Assembly (NCBI GenBank): GCA_002179805.1
Contig: NAVB01000230.1
Span: forward strand, 1-54,541
Direction of reading: 5' to 3'
Length of the DNA stretch: 54,541 bases
Source: Acanthamoeba lenticulata
Taxonomy: Eukaryota; Discosea; Longamoebia; Acanthamoebidae
Shown one piece after another: positions 20,221-30,760 of this stretch (positions are counted from its first letter, which is position 1; each line of letters opens with the position of its first letter). The position numbers and the translations under genes were made by a program. The notes under the pieces are model-generated. The model saw nothing but the letters and a program-made list of their open reading frames with translations, did not search any database and had not been told where the DNA came from.

Positions 20221-20436
20221 CCTTCACAAGATCAACTTTCAAACTCAAGATTAGAAGCCATCCCCTGGTATCTCAACTGTTTATGTGTCGACGACATTCC
20301 TGACATACATTTCGTTCCTCGTCGTGGTTTCGGTGAATGCTGCAAACTGAACAGCAGTTTCCTTAAGAATAAAAGTACGGCTGGCAAGGACCACAACACT
20401 GAAGCACTCGAACACTCGAGCAACACGACACAAGGC

Positions 20437-21414
20437 ATGGAACGGAAGGAGAATTACAAGGTGGAGGAGTATGCTCGGGAGAGCGGTATCGCCATTTACA
20501 AGACCGACCGCAACCCTGTTCACTTCGTGGACCCGAGCGAGAAGCCCGCCATCCGCCGGGAAGACACGCCCGTCGCGGTGCGTTTCTGCCACCTCCTTCT
20601 TCATCTACCACTTTGCCTATTGTTCCGACGGAACGGACTGAACTCATATGTGGTCGTCTACAGGGTGTGTTCCTCCTCCACAACGTGCTGACGCCAGAGG
20701 AATGCCAGCAATTCATCGACGTCAGCGAGCGGATGGGCTACGAGGAGGCCGCCGTGACGACCGGCCTCGGCCGGATGGTGAAGATGACCGACTGGCGCAA
20801 CAACGAGCGCGTGATGTGGCAAGCGTCAGACGACGTGTGGCAACCCATTTGGGAGCGCGTGCGGCCGCAGATCGAGGAGGTCATGGGCCAGAACAGGCAC
20901 TGCGCCCAGTGGTCCCCGTACGGCCTCAACGAGCGCCTTCGCTTCTACCGATGTACGTCCCAAGTCTTCTTCTTTCTCATGTCTTGTTCACCATCTCTGA
21001 CGAGTTGATGGTGATGATGATCGCGCAGACGACAGCTCAGAGATGTTCGGCGCCCACTTTGACGGCTGCTTCCCACGTGGCCGAGGGGACCGCTCGCTGA
21101 TGACCTTCATCGTCTACCTGACGGATGACTTTGTCGGCGGCGGCACCATGCTCTACCCGAAGAAGTACGAGGTGCGGCCCGTCAAGGGCTCGGCCTGCGT
21201 CTTCTTCCACGGCAGCCATCCTCTCAGCCCTGGTACGCGTCTGTCAACAACACTTTTGTTTTCCTGATTTTATTATCTTTTTTATTGATTTATTTATTAA
21301 TAATTATGACTGACGGCAACCATCACTACAGAGCATGAGGGCATGGTGGTCCTGCGGGGCCGCAAGTACGTGCTGCGCTCGGACGTCATGTGCAAGTTGA
21401 ACGACTCCGCATAA
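20437..21414 (+). CDS. Prolyl-4-hydroxylase-like 2-oxoglutarate/Fe(II) dioxygenase
   Basis: 238 residues from exons 20437-20577, 20664-20952, 21029-21232 and 21332-21414. It should hydroxylate a protein or small-molecule substrate using 2-oxoglutarate, O2 and Fe(II). The double-stranded beta-helix shows the iron triad: H153 and D155 (GAHFD), and H213 in PEHEGMVV, followed by GRKYVLRSDVMC, whose basic residue binds 2-oxoglutarate. LTPEECQQFI near residue 60 is the usual start of the P4Hc domain. No signal peptide or ER-retention signal, so a cytosolic enzyme is likely. The first exon (residues 1-47) is less conserved. Start is the first in-frame ATG. Confidence 0.85.
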
Positions 21415-21582
21415 ACATCTCCGTAGGAGGAGCAGCCTCCTGAGTTGCGCACTTGTACAAAGTTGACCCGATTTTTGTTGTTATTTTAAAGAAAACAAAA
21501 AAGAAAATAAACCAAAACATGGAAAAAGTCGACGCTGTTTGGTGTCCGTCGTTGTATTTGTGCATCATCATCAACATCATCC

Positions 21583-24500
21583 TCACCTCCTCTTTCCTCC
21601 TCGACCGCCCCGCCCGCCTCGCGCGCCACCGCGCTTCTTGGCCGCGCGCTGCTCGCCGCGCTTGTCCTTCTTGAGGCGCGGATCGACGATCTTGACCTTT
21701 GCGTTCTTGCCCGCGGTCGGGCCCTTTCGGGACTGCGCCGTCTGGTGCTTCGTCCTCACGATGTACACCGGCGCCGCCTTCGAGTCTCCCGCCTTGCCCA
21801 GCGTGTGTTTCTGTTTCCACCGAAAAAAACAATTGTAAATAACATGAAATAAATATAAATAAATAAAGAGGTACAAAAAATAATTAAAAAATAAAAATAA
21901 AAAGAGGAAGCGCAGACCTGGAGGGTTCGGATGGACTTGATCTTCTCTCGCTCGGACATGCCGTCGGCAGTGGCGATCTTGGCAGCCTTCTGCTTCATCT
22001 TCTCCACCTTCTTGACCATCCGCAGCCGCTTTCGGGCCTTGGCCTCGGCCACCTTCTTGATGGGCCGCTCGTTGAGCTCCCGGAAGCGCGCCTTCTCGGC
22101 CTCGACCTCCTCCTTTGTCACCGGCTTCTGCGGCTTGTTGTGTCGGTTCTCATCCTGCACGAACCTATTTATTTGTATTAATATTTACGCTAATTAGTGG
22201 AAATGAAATATTAACTTTCTAAAATGTTTCAAAAGAAACGCACCAGGGCGGAAGGTCGTCGCCGTCGTCAAAGGCGTAGCGGTTGTAGGCGTCGTCCTCG
22301 AACTCGCGCTTGCGCTTCTTGGTGAGGAAGTACTTCTTGCCGATGGCCAGCGTGGTGGCGACCTCGTCGAGGTCGCTCTCGGGCTCGGGCTCCGACGAGT
22401 CCTCGTCTTCGCTGTCCGACCGCGCGAGCGGCACCACCTCAAACTCGTCGAGCACGCCAGCCTCACCGTCCTCATCGTCCTTGTTCTTCTTATTCTTCTT
22501 CTTACTGCTCTTCTTGTCCTTGGTGGCCTCTTGCTTCTGCTTCTTGTTCTTTGGCTTCCTATCCTCCTCATCCTCGTCGTCGTCCTCATCCTGCTCTTCC
22601 TCCTCATCGCCGTCCTCATCGGCCTCGGCGGTGCGCTTGCGGCCTCGCTTGCCGCCAAACTCCTGAAATCGTGTCCGCACGAAAAAAAAAGGTCAGCAAC
22701 GGCATTGATGTCGACAACATGACGGAGATGAAAACGATGATGATCAGTTGTAGTTGTTGTTGTAAGAGTTGTACTCATGAGTTACTCGTATTGCAGTTAA
22801 ATTTCAACATCATGTGGAGACGGTCGACAAAGAAGGTGGACGATGATGATGAAGAGGAGGGAGAAGGTACCGTTTCATCTACGTCATCATCAGAATCGTC
22901 GTCATCGTCATCATCGTCGATGGCGCCGACGTCCTGGAAGATCCCGCGGCTGAACCAGAGGGCCGCCTGCTTGGACTTCTTCGAGACGGGCGCGGCTTCG
23001 CCGTCCTCCAGAGCAAACCGCACGCGCCGCTCGCCATCGTCCTCGTCGTCTTCGTCTTCCTCGTCATCCTCCGCGCCTGTCCAATTAAAAATTACGTTTA
23101 AAATTTGTGTTAATATTAAAATAGAATCGAAATAATAAATGCGTGTTGAAAGAAAAGAGCCTCAGTGGTAGTGACAATGTGTAAAAAATTCCAACATATG
23201 CGTGTTCGGTGAATACTATCGTCATCGGCCGAAATGGTTATATGAAAGTTTAAAACGTGGCTGAGGAGGTGCGCACCAGCAAAGCGCTCGTCTTCGGGAA
23301 GATCGTCGGCCTCGTCGCCCATCTTGAACTTCTTCTTCTTTTCGGCCGGCGGGGCGCGCTTCTTGGTGCGCTCGAGGTAGGCATCGTACATGGAGTCCAG
23401 CTGGTGGTCCAGGTACTGGTCGTAGTCCCGCCCAACCCACTCGTTTTCTGTTCATTTTGTTACAATTAATAAAAGAAAAAGAATAAATACTTTAAATATT
23501 TCAAAAGTAGTTTGTTTACCTTCTTCCGAGTCGACGGGCGATTCGAGGACTTCGTCGGGCGCCTGGTCGAGGAGGGCCGTGACGTCGCCCTCGGCCGAGG
23601 CGGTGACGGTGTTGACGGAGAAGAGGTCCTCCTCCTGGGCCTGCACGCCGGCGTCGCCCGGGTTCTCCATGCCGAGGGCCACGCGCTGGCGGAGCTTGGC
23701 CTTGCGGGCGCGCTCCTTCTTCTTCTCGCGCTTCTTCTTGCGGTCGAGCTCAGACATCTTGTCCTCGAGCTCCTTGTCGAGCTGCTCCTCGATGGCATCG
23801 CGCGAGATGGGCTTGACCTCGACGTTGGCCATCGCGTCGTCGTCGTCGCCATCGCCGCCGGCAGCCTTGGCCTTGGCTTCGGCCTCCTCGGGGTGGAGGA
23901 TGGCGCGGACGCGGAGGCGCCACTTGAGGAGGTTCTTGAAGTCCTTCTTGTTGAGGACCTTGAGGTCCTGGCAGCAGGCCTGGATCTCGGCCGAGGCGTG
24001 GCGGTCGAGCCCGAGGGCGCGGGCGGTGTCGTCAAAGGCCAGCTGGTTGAAGGAGGCCAGCACGGCGATGGGGTCCTTGGCCTCGATGAGCTCGGCCACG
24101 GAGACCGACTTGAACAGGGTGTAGTTGCCCTCCTCGTAGCCGCTCTGATTGGGCCGAATCTTCTTCTTGATCGGCGCAAAGATGTCGGGCTTCTTGAGCG
24201 GCATGTCGAGATCCTTGAACACGTGCTTGGAGTCGAGCAGGCGCGGATCAATCTTGTCGGGCGCGAGGTAGTGCGTGCAGACGACGTAGATCTCGGCTGA
24301 TGTGTTACGCGAGGCCGGCGGCTTGGTGGCCTCGACCTTCTTGAAGAACTGGTGGAAGACGTAGAGCAGCGCGTTGTAATCGGCCGAACGGAAGACCTTG
24401 GTCACGAAGGTGCCGCCCGGGCGCAAAAAGTCGGTCGCCAGCTTGAGGGCCTTAAGCACGAGGTCCACCTGCGTGTAGGCGTCCTGCAGCCAGGCTTTAC

Positions 24501-24998
24501 CCATGTTGGGCGCACCGTCGCAAATCACCACGTCGGCGTGCATGTGCTGCAGATGCTTCTTGATCGAGGCCCGGCAGCGCGGGGTCGTGATGTCCTCTTG
24601 AAGCGTGATGACATTGTGAATGGGCTTGATGGGCACCAAATCGACGCCGATAATGATACTGCTCACCGGCATGTACTTGGCCGCCACTTGCAGCCTATTG
24701 TTTGGCGATGATTATGTTTTAGTCGATTGATTAAAGATTAAACGGAAATCGAAGTGATGAGGACAATTAAATGCAAATTTTGCACAGTGACGAAACAAAA
24801 CAAATAAAATCAAGAGTGATGGTTGTACCAGCCTCCGGGGGCGGCGCAAAGATCGATCAGGGCTCGCGCAGAGGAGAGGAATTCATGCTTCTTGTTCAGC
24901 TGAACCAACTTGAAAGCAGCACGAGAACGGAAGCCCTGGTCCTTCGCGAGGTAATAGTATTTATCACGCCGCTTGGCCTTGGTGTTGCCCTTTGGCAT
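21583..24998 (-). CDS. SPB1: AdoMet-dependent rRNA methyltransferase SPB1/FTSJ3
   Basis: SPB1 2'-O-methylates 25S/28S rRNA in the nucleolus and is needed for 60S ribosome assembly. Seven exons (24998-24829, 24694-23520, 23447-23277, 23076-22871, 22662-22244, 22164-21918, 21810-21583) give 871 residues. The N-terminal FtsJ domain begins [20 protein letters not shown], with the SAM-binding [11 protein letters not shown], the [10 protein letters not shown] motif and [13 protein letters not shown]. The DUF3381 region follows ([17 protein letters not shown]). Then come acidic and Lys-rich low-complexity blocks and the conserved Spb1_C domain ([20 protein letters not shown]) and a basic tail. Length and domain order match yeast Spb1. 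Confidence 0.93.
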
Positions 24999-25526
24999 GG
25001 TTGTGGTGGTGGTTGGACTCCGGCCTTCCTCTTCTCCTTCTTCTTGTTCCTCAAGATGCGATCCCGGCCGGGCAAAACGATGAGACAAGCCCGAAGGCAA
25101 GAATGTCCGCCGAAGAAAAAAACGACGACGTGAGAAAAAGCAGAGATAAATGGAGTCTGTGCGACGGACTTGGCCAACCACAATGCCAGAGGAGACCGGA
25201 GAAGAAGACAACAAAAGGGCTGAACAGAGCAGGAAGAGGTAGACCGTACTCTTCAGGATCATATTCCATAGAATACAGTCTACAGTCTTGTATCCCTTAA
25301 ACAAGACGAGCCCACTGGGTATGGATGATGACCCCAGTCCCTCGCTCCTGAGCGCGAAGTGCTGCCCTTGCGCATACAGTGCCTGCCGTCCTTCGGGAAC
25401 CGGCATGGCCTGGCGCAGGGCGTTGATGACCGTTCCCGCCACCGTGATGCCAAGGGTTGGGTGGCTGGATGGAGCGAGCGGATGTCCGACCTACCTTCTC
25501 TTTTTATTTTTGCCAACCTGGTGCAC
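24999..25526. other. Intergenic region, no gene seen
   Basis: 528 bases between the SPB1 start and the GST stop, both on the minus strand. Short frames here have no family features or plausible splice partners. It should contain the SPB1 promoter and the GST 3' end. Nothing else recognised. Confidence 0.5.
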
Positions 25527-26291
25527 TTAGTGCTGCACAGGCAGCCATTGCTCGCAGGCATTCCACAGCTTGAGGAAGCACTCATCCTTGCTGAGTGAGA
25601 TCAACTTCTTCCAACAGGCCTCGTCCTCGCACTTGAACCATTGGAAGCCCGCGACAAGGATGAAATCGGCGTAAGAGGGGGTCGCACCGAGGAAGAACGG
25701 GCCGTCACGCTCCACCACAAGCCTTTTGGGTGCCGACCAGCGGCCGCTGAGCAGGTCGGAAAAGATAGCGATCTCCTGCTCGACACGAGCCCAGTCGCCC
25801 TCGGGATCGTCGCACAGCTCCTCGAGCGGCTTGCCAAACCACTCCTTCCTGGTTTCGCGAAAGTACTCGGCCCCGCGCTCATCGAGGAAGCTCGGGGTGT
25901 TGTGCAGAATCAGCTTCATCCCAGCCATCAGGACGCGCATCATCTGGTTGTGGACCATTTTGGCCAGGGGCAGCGCGCCTGGGTCGGGGAAGATTGACTC
26001 GCCAGTACCAGCGAAGGTGCGGTCAAGGTAGAGGGCGATGGGCCACGAGTCCATGATGATCGTGTCGCCATGGCGGATCGTCGGGCACGTGTAGGGCAGC
26101 TTGGGGTTGTCCGCAGGAGCGACGCCAAGCGACTTGAGCGTGGGTGCGATGTCGGGGTAGGACAGCCAAGTGGTCTTGTGTGGAATGCCCTTGTAGTTGA
26201 GTACGAGACGCGTCAAGGCAGTGGTTGGCGACCAGCTCGTGGGCGTCTTGCTCAAGATGTCAAAGAACTCAACTGGTTCACTCACGCTCAT
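25527..26291 (-). CDS. Glutathione S-transferase, etherase (LigE)-like
   Basis: 254 residues in a single exon. The N-terminal thioredoxin-like domain has the LigE/fungal-etherase signature: FFDILSKTPTSWSP, TRLVLNYKGIPHKTTWLSYP, DIAP, then LPYTCPTIRHG and IMDSWPIALYLD, which is the glutathione-binding D-S pair. A helical C-terminal domain holds FFLGATPSYADFILVAGFQW, the usual N-capping region. Family members conjugate glutathione or cleave beta-aryl ethers; which applies here is unknown. It is intronless, unlike its neighbours, which may hint at transfer or retroposition. Divergent from the CDK-PHD gene. Confidence 0.85.
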   Translation of the reverse strand: MSVSEPVEFFDILSKTPTSWSPTTALTRLVLNYKGIPHKTTWLSYPDIAPTLKSLGVAPADNPKLPYTCPTIRHGDTIIMDSWPIALYLDRTFAGTGESIFPDPGALPLAKMVHNQMMRVLMAGMKLILHNTPSFLDERGAEYFRETRKEWFGKPLEELCDDPEGDWARVEQEIAIFSDLLSGRWSAPKRLVVERDGPFFLGATPSYADFILVAGFQWFKCEDEACWKKLISLSKDECFLKLWNACEQWLPVQH

Positions 26292-26619
26292 CTTCTGGGG
26301 GCGATAGAATTGCGTGCATTTGCGGCTCGTGCCGTGCGTCCGTCAAAGCATGTCAGTGAATTTTCCATTAGCATGAAAAAAAAAGATTATCGAACCTTTT
26401 TTTTTTCTTTGTGATTTGGTGGATTGTGGAGGAGGGAGGCAAGTGATCTGTGGAGACATCGACGAGCAAGAGAGCCTCCTTGCCACTTGCCCGCTCATAT
26501 TTATTTATTGCTTCTTCTATCTATCCTTCATCTGCACATATAGATAGCCCGTCCTCTCCTGGTTCTAGACGTAAATATTCTCCTCGATTGCATCGAGGAG
26601 GGGCGAAAGGACCGGAGAG
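26292..26619. promoter_or_regulatory. Divergent promoter region of GST and CDK-PHD genes
   Basis: About 330 bases between two divergent start codons. It contains A/T-rich runs (around 26378-26410) and an inverted pair TCCTCGATTGCATCGAGGA at about 26581-26599 just upstream of the CDK-PHD ATG, which could form a hairpin in the 5' UTR or bind a dimeric factor. No clear TATA box. Confidence 0.3.
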
Positions 26620-29600
26620 ATGGACATGGACATAGACCTCGACCACGTGATGTCGGTGCCAATTACGGTGCCCGACCTGGAGGAGGGCGACTCTGCGTCA
26701 CTGGACCTAAGCTGCCCGCCCCCTTCGGCTGGCCAGCAGCAGCCCGGCCCCTCTGCACCACCATCGAGCCATCATCACCACCACCGCCCTTCGGGGAATG
26801 GCCTGCTCCCTCTTCCTTCTCCCTCCACTTCTCTGGCGGCGCAACGGATGCGACTGCCTCCACATCACCCTCGTAGCAGTACGAGTAACGGTGGCCGGCC
26901 TTTGCACCACCACCACCATTCACGGCATCCCGCCCCTGGCAGCCGACATCACGGGCCACCTGCTGCGCATGGTCCCTCATCATCGTCGTCTTCGACGGCC
27001 GTCTCGACTAAGCCCTCAACGACAACCTCCACCTCGAGTTTCTCGTCCCGAGGATCATCTTCGCTCCTTGCGGAGGGTTGCCCGCCTCTACGTCAATTCG
27101 CGTGGTCCGATTTCGACATTTTGCAGAAGGTGGGCGAGGGCACAACAGGGTAAATGCGTCTTCCTTTCAATTGCCATCAAATTGCCCGCGCATTTGGTTC
27201 GCTTCTCTTCATATCGTTGCATTCATTTAATTCTTGTGTGCAGGAGCGTGTACAAAGCCAAGCTACGCGGCACTGAGATGGAGTATGCTCTCAAGGTCTT
27301 CCGACACGAGAACGACATGGGGGTTAGTCGCTCACCGATTTGCAGACCAGCTGAATCACCAATTGGCTCACGTCGTTCGCCCTGCTGTTGAACTCATGCG
27401 CGCACAACAACAGGTGAGCATCAGCGCGTTGCAGGAAATCAAATCCTTCCAACGACTGCGCACACTCAAGTACATCGTGCGGCTCGTCGGCTTCGCCTTC
27501 ACCCCCAAAGGTGCTGCCTCCGCTTCCTCCTCTTCTTCTTCTTCTTCTTCATGTCGCTTGCCTCTTGCAAGACACTTATCGCTACACTTCATCATTTCTT
27601 TGTCCTCATCATCCCAGACGAGTTCGTGTTGGTGGAGGAATACATGGCGCACGACTTGGCGGGCCTGATGCACTCCAAGCAGATCCAAAAGTTCACTGAG
27701 CCACACATCAAGTGCATCATGCACCAGCTTCTCTCTGGCCTCCACGAGTGCCACCAGATGAAGCTCATCCACCGCGACATCAAAAGTGCGTTCTCCCCTC
27801 ATTATCATCATCGCTTTCTCCTTCTGATCATCACCATCATCATGGGGCACGTACAACAACGTCATCACCGTCATCAGGCTCGAACATATTGATGCACAGG
27901 GGCCACCTGCGAATCACCGACTTTGGGTTCATGACGACCGTCGAGAACGCTGCCCTCTACCAGTCGTGCGAGATCATCACCCTCTGGTACCGCCCGCCCG
28001 AGCTCCTGCTGGGCACCACCAAGTACGGCCAGGAGGTCGATCTCTGGAGCGCTGGGTTCGTTCTTCTTCTTCTCCTCCTCATCGTCATCGTCATCCTTTA
28101 TCATCATTCTCTGTGTCATCATAATTATGATCATCTTCATCATGAACAGGTGCATCTTCTTCGAGCTGTTGACGATGGAGATCGCCTTTCGTGGACGAAC
28201 GTCAAAGGACCAGCTGGTGCTGCTGTTCAAGACGCTCGGGAAGCCCACGGAGGCCACATGGCCTGGCGTGACGTCGATGCCGCTGTGGGGCGAACTCGGG
28301 CGGGACATCCCGCCCTACCCCAACACGCTGCGCGAGCGGCTGACCTCGGGCGCGGCGCGCGTGAGCCCGCAGGCGCTCGACCTCCTCGCCGCGCTGCTGA
28401 CGCTCGATCCCAAGCACCGCATCACGGCCGCCCAGGCCCTGTCCCACCCGTTCTTCACCCACGGCGTGGCCCCATGCAAGCCGGCCGATCTGCCCCACTT
28501 CAAGGAGGCCCACGAGTACGAGCTCAAGAAGCTCCAGCAGCAGGAGCACCAGCAACAGCAGCAGCTCCGGGGCCACGGCGCCGGCGGAGGCGCCAACGGG
28601 GCCAACGGCCATCGTCGCGGCCTGCCCGGCGGAGGCGCCGGCGCTGCCGGTGGCAGCACTGGCGGAGGAGGCCAGCGACGGCCGGTCGCGGGCGGTGGCG
28701 GCCCGCATGGCGCGGGCGTGAATGGTCGTTCGAGCCGAGAAGGCCACCACCAGCCGCACCACCACCATCACCAAGGGTCTCATCATCATCCTTCGCATCA
28801 CCATTCGCACCACCGAAGTCGCGGCGGCCCACACGACGCCGCTCACCATCCGCCACCACCACGAGAAGAGGTGTGACATTCCTCACATACTTGACCGTTT
28901 TTTATATTTTAGTTTCTCTATTTTGATAATTAATTCTGAATTGTGAAAGCAGAAGCGACCAGAGGCCGACGTGGACTGGATCCTCAACCGGGAGAAGCCC
29001 AGCGCGAGGCCCGCCGGCTCGCCCCCGGCCGCGTCGACGGCCACGCCAACGCCGACGACAAGCACGTCCGCGGCGGCGGCTACGTCGTCCTCGCGAGGCC
29101 GGCGCGAGCTCGCCAGCCCGCCGCCCGCTGCCGCCGTCCAGAAGAGGCCCAAGAGGGAGTCGTCCCTGCCGCTGGCCGACGCCAACGATGCATCTGCGGA
29201 ACGCTCCCGGTCGCGCCGGGGCACTCGACCCGAGCCCGCCGCTGCCAGCCCGCCGCCCGCGCATGCGAGCCACGAGCGAAGCCATCACGGGACCACGGAC
29301 GTCGGCACGGCGAATGGGACCGGAGGCGAGCCGCCGCGTGCCGCGCGGGCAAAGCCAAAGCTGATCCAACCCGTGCGCAAGTCGTCGCCGACGCGATCGC
29401 GGCTGCCCACGCTGCCCATCTCGTCCCTCCCCGTCCGGCGCGACACGTCCTCGTCTTCGTCGTTGGCCGCCGGCTCTCGCTCTCCTCCCTCTTCTGCATC
29501 GTCGTCATCGTCATCATCAGCGCCACCATCAACAGGGTCGGCCAAGATCACGATCAGGCGGAGCAAGGTCGGCGACAAGCCCGTCCTCCGCATCGTCTCG

Positions 29601-30380
29601 CGCTCGCCGCCGCTGCCGCCGTCCGTTTCCGGACCCGACGACTCGCCGCCGCCACAGCAGCCCCAGGCCCAGCAGCCCCAGCCTCAGCAGCACCAGCGCG
29701 AGGCCGCCACCGTACGCCCGCCTGCTTGGCCTGGCTCGCTGCGCGCGCGTTCCGAAACTCACACCTGCGCTCGTGTCGTGTCGTGTGTGGCCGTGAAGCA
29801 GGGTAAGCGGCGGCGAGCAGAGTCGCCGGGGGCGGCAGCCACGGCAACAGAGGGCGCGCGGAGGGGCGGCGCGGCTGGAGGCATCGGCGCGGGCCAAGGC
29901 CACCCGCGGAAGGTGGCCCGTCGAGGCACGGCAGAGCAGCAGCAGCATCATCAGGCCTCGTCATCTCCTCTTCCACCAGTCCCGGACATCACGTCATCAC
30001 CGCCAGCACCAGCGTTATCATCGTCATCAACAACGACGACACGGCGTCGTGGCGGCGGCGGCGCCACCATCGCGGCGGGCGGAAGCCACAGCAACGCCCG
30101 ACAGTCGCGCCAGCGGCAGCAAAAGGCGCCGCCGACGGCGAGAACGACAGCAACGACATCAACAACATCAAAGGACGTCGTTGTTGATGACGATGAGGAC
30201 GACGAGAGCAAGCTGTACTGCACGTGTCGACAGCCGAACGACCCGTCGAGGTGGATGATCTGGTGCGACCACTGCAACGGCTGGTTCCACGGCGACTGCG
30301 AGGGCGTCACGCAGGAGGAGACCTCCGCCATGCCCACCTACAAGTGCCGCCGCTGCCGCGCGCGCAGCAGCGCCCACTAG
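26620..30380 (+). CDS. Transcription-type CDK fused to C-terminal CFP1-like PHD finger
   Basis: Eight exons (26620-27149, 27244-27322, 27414-27510, 27618-27785, 27878-28055, 28150-28870, 28953-29711, 29802-30380) total 3111 nt, 1036 residues. After a His/Ser/Pro-rich N terminus, the kinase domain (~165-460) has GEGTTGSVY, catalytic K193 (YALKVF), a PITALRE-like cyclin helix (SISALQEIKSFQRL), HRDIKSSN (D289) and DFG (306-308). The T-loop has Ser321 in place of Thr before IITLWYRPPELLLG. All catalytic residues are intact. A ~500-residue basic, S/P/Q-rich linker follows, then a PHD finger (CTCRQPND, MIWCDHCNGWFHGDCEG, YKCRRC) like the H3K4me3 reader of CFP1/Spp1. Likely a CDK9/12/10-class kinase tethered to active promoters; that role is inferred. 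Confidence 0.9.
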
Positions 30381-30760
30381 CGCGGGGATCCCATCAAGCA
30401 GTCAACCATCACTGAACACATTGATGGTGAAGGGGAGATGAGGATGATGAAGAAATCTTGGTGGTATGGGAGGTGCCTCAGGTTGGGTGACACCACCAAC
30501 AACAAAAAACATTGAAGAATGAAGAAAAGCCTCCAACTCTATTATCTTTTTTACCTCTTCATCTTTCTTTCTTTCAGCCTCTTGTCACTTTTGCTCATTT
30601 TTGCAGATCTTGAAGACTTGACCAGGTTTACCATATTAGTGTTGCATGTAACAGCACAGAAGGCCATTGGTTGTTGCTCCAGGCATGAGGTAACATAATA
30701 TAACATGTCCACTAAACGGACCAGGCAGCAAAGAACACATCAACCCAAGAGACGAGAGAG
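30381..30760. other. Intergenic region, no gene seen
   Basis: 380 bases after the CDK-PHD stop. A/T- and T-rich stretches only; presumably the 3' UTR of one gene and promoter of the next. Nothing coding recognised. Confidence 0.5.

Noticed and set aside
22300..22666. Plus-strand Ser-rich frames over the acidic region
   Set aside because: Shadows of the acidic and Lys-rich segment of SPB1 on the minus strand.
28202..28879. 225-codon minus-strand frame over the CDK
   Set aside because: Antisense of the kinase C-lobe exon; the plus strand has full kinase motifs and matched splice phases.
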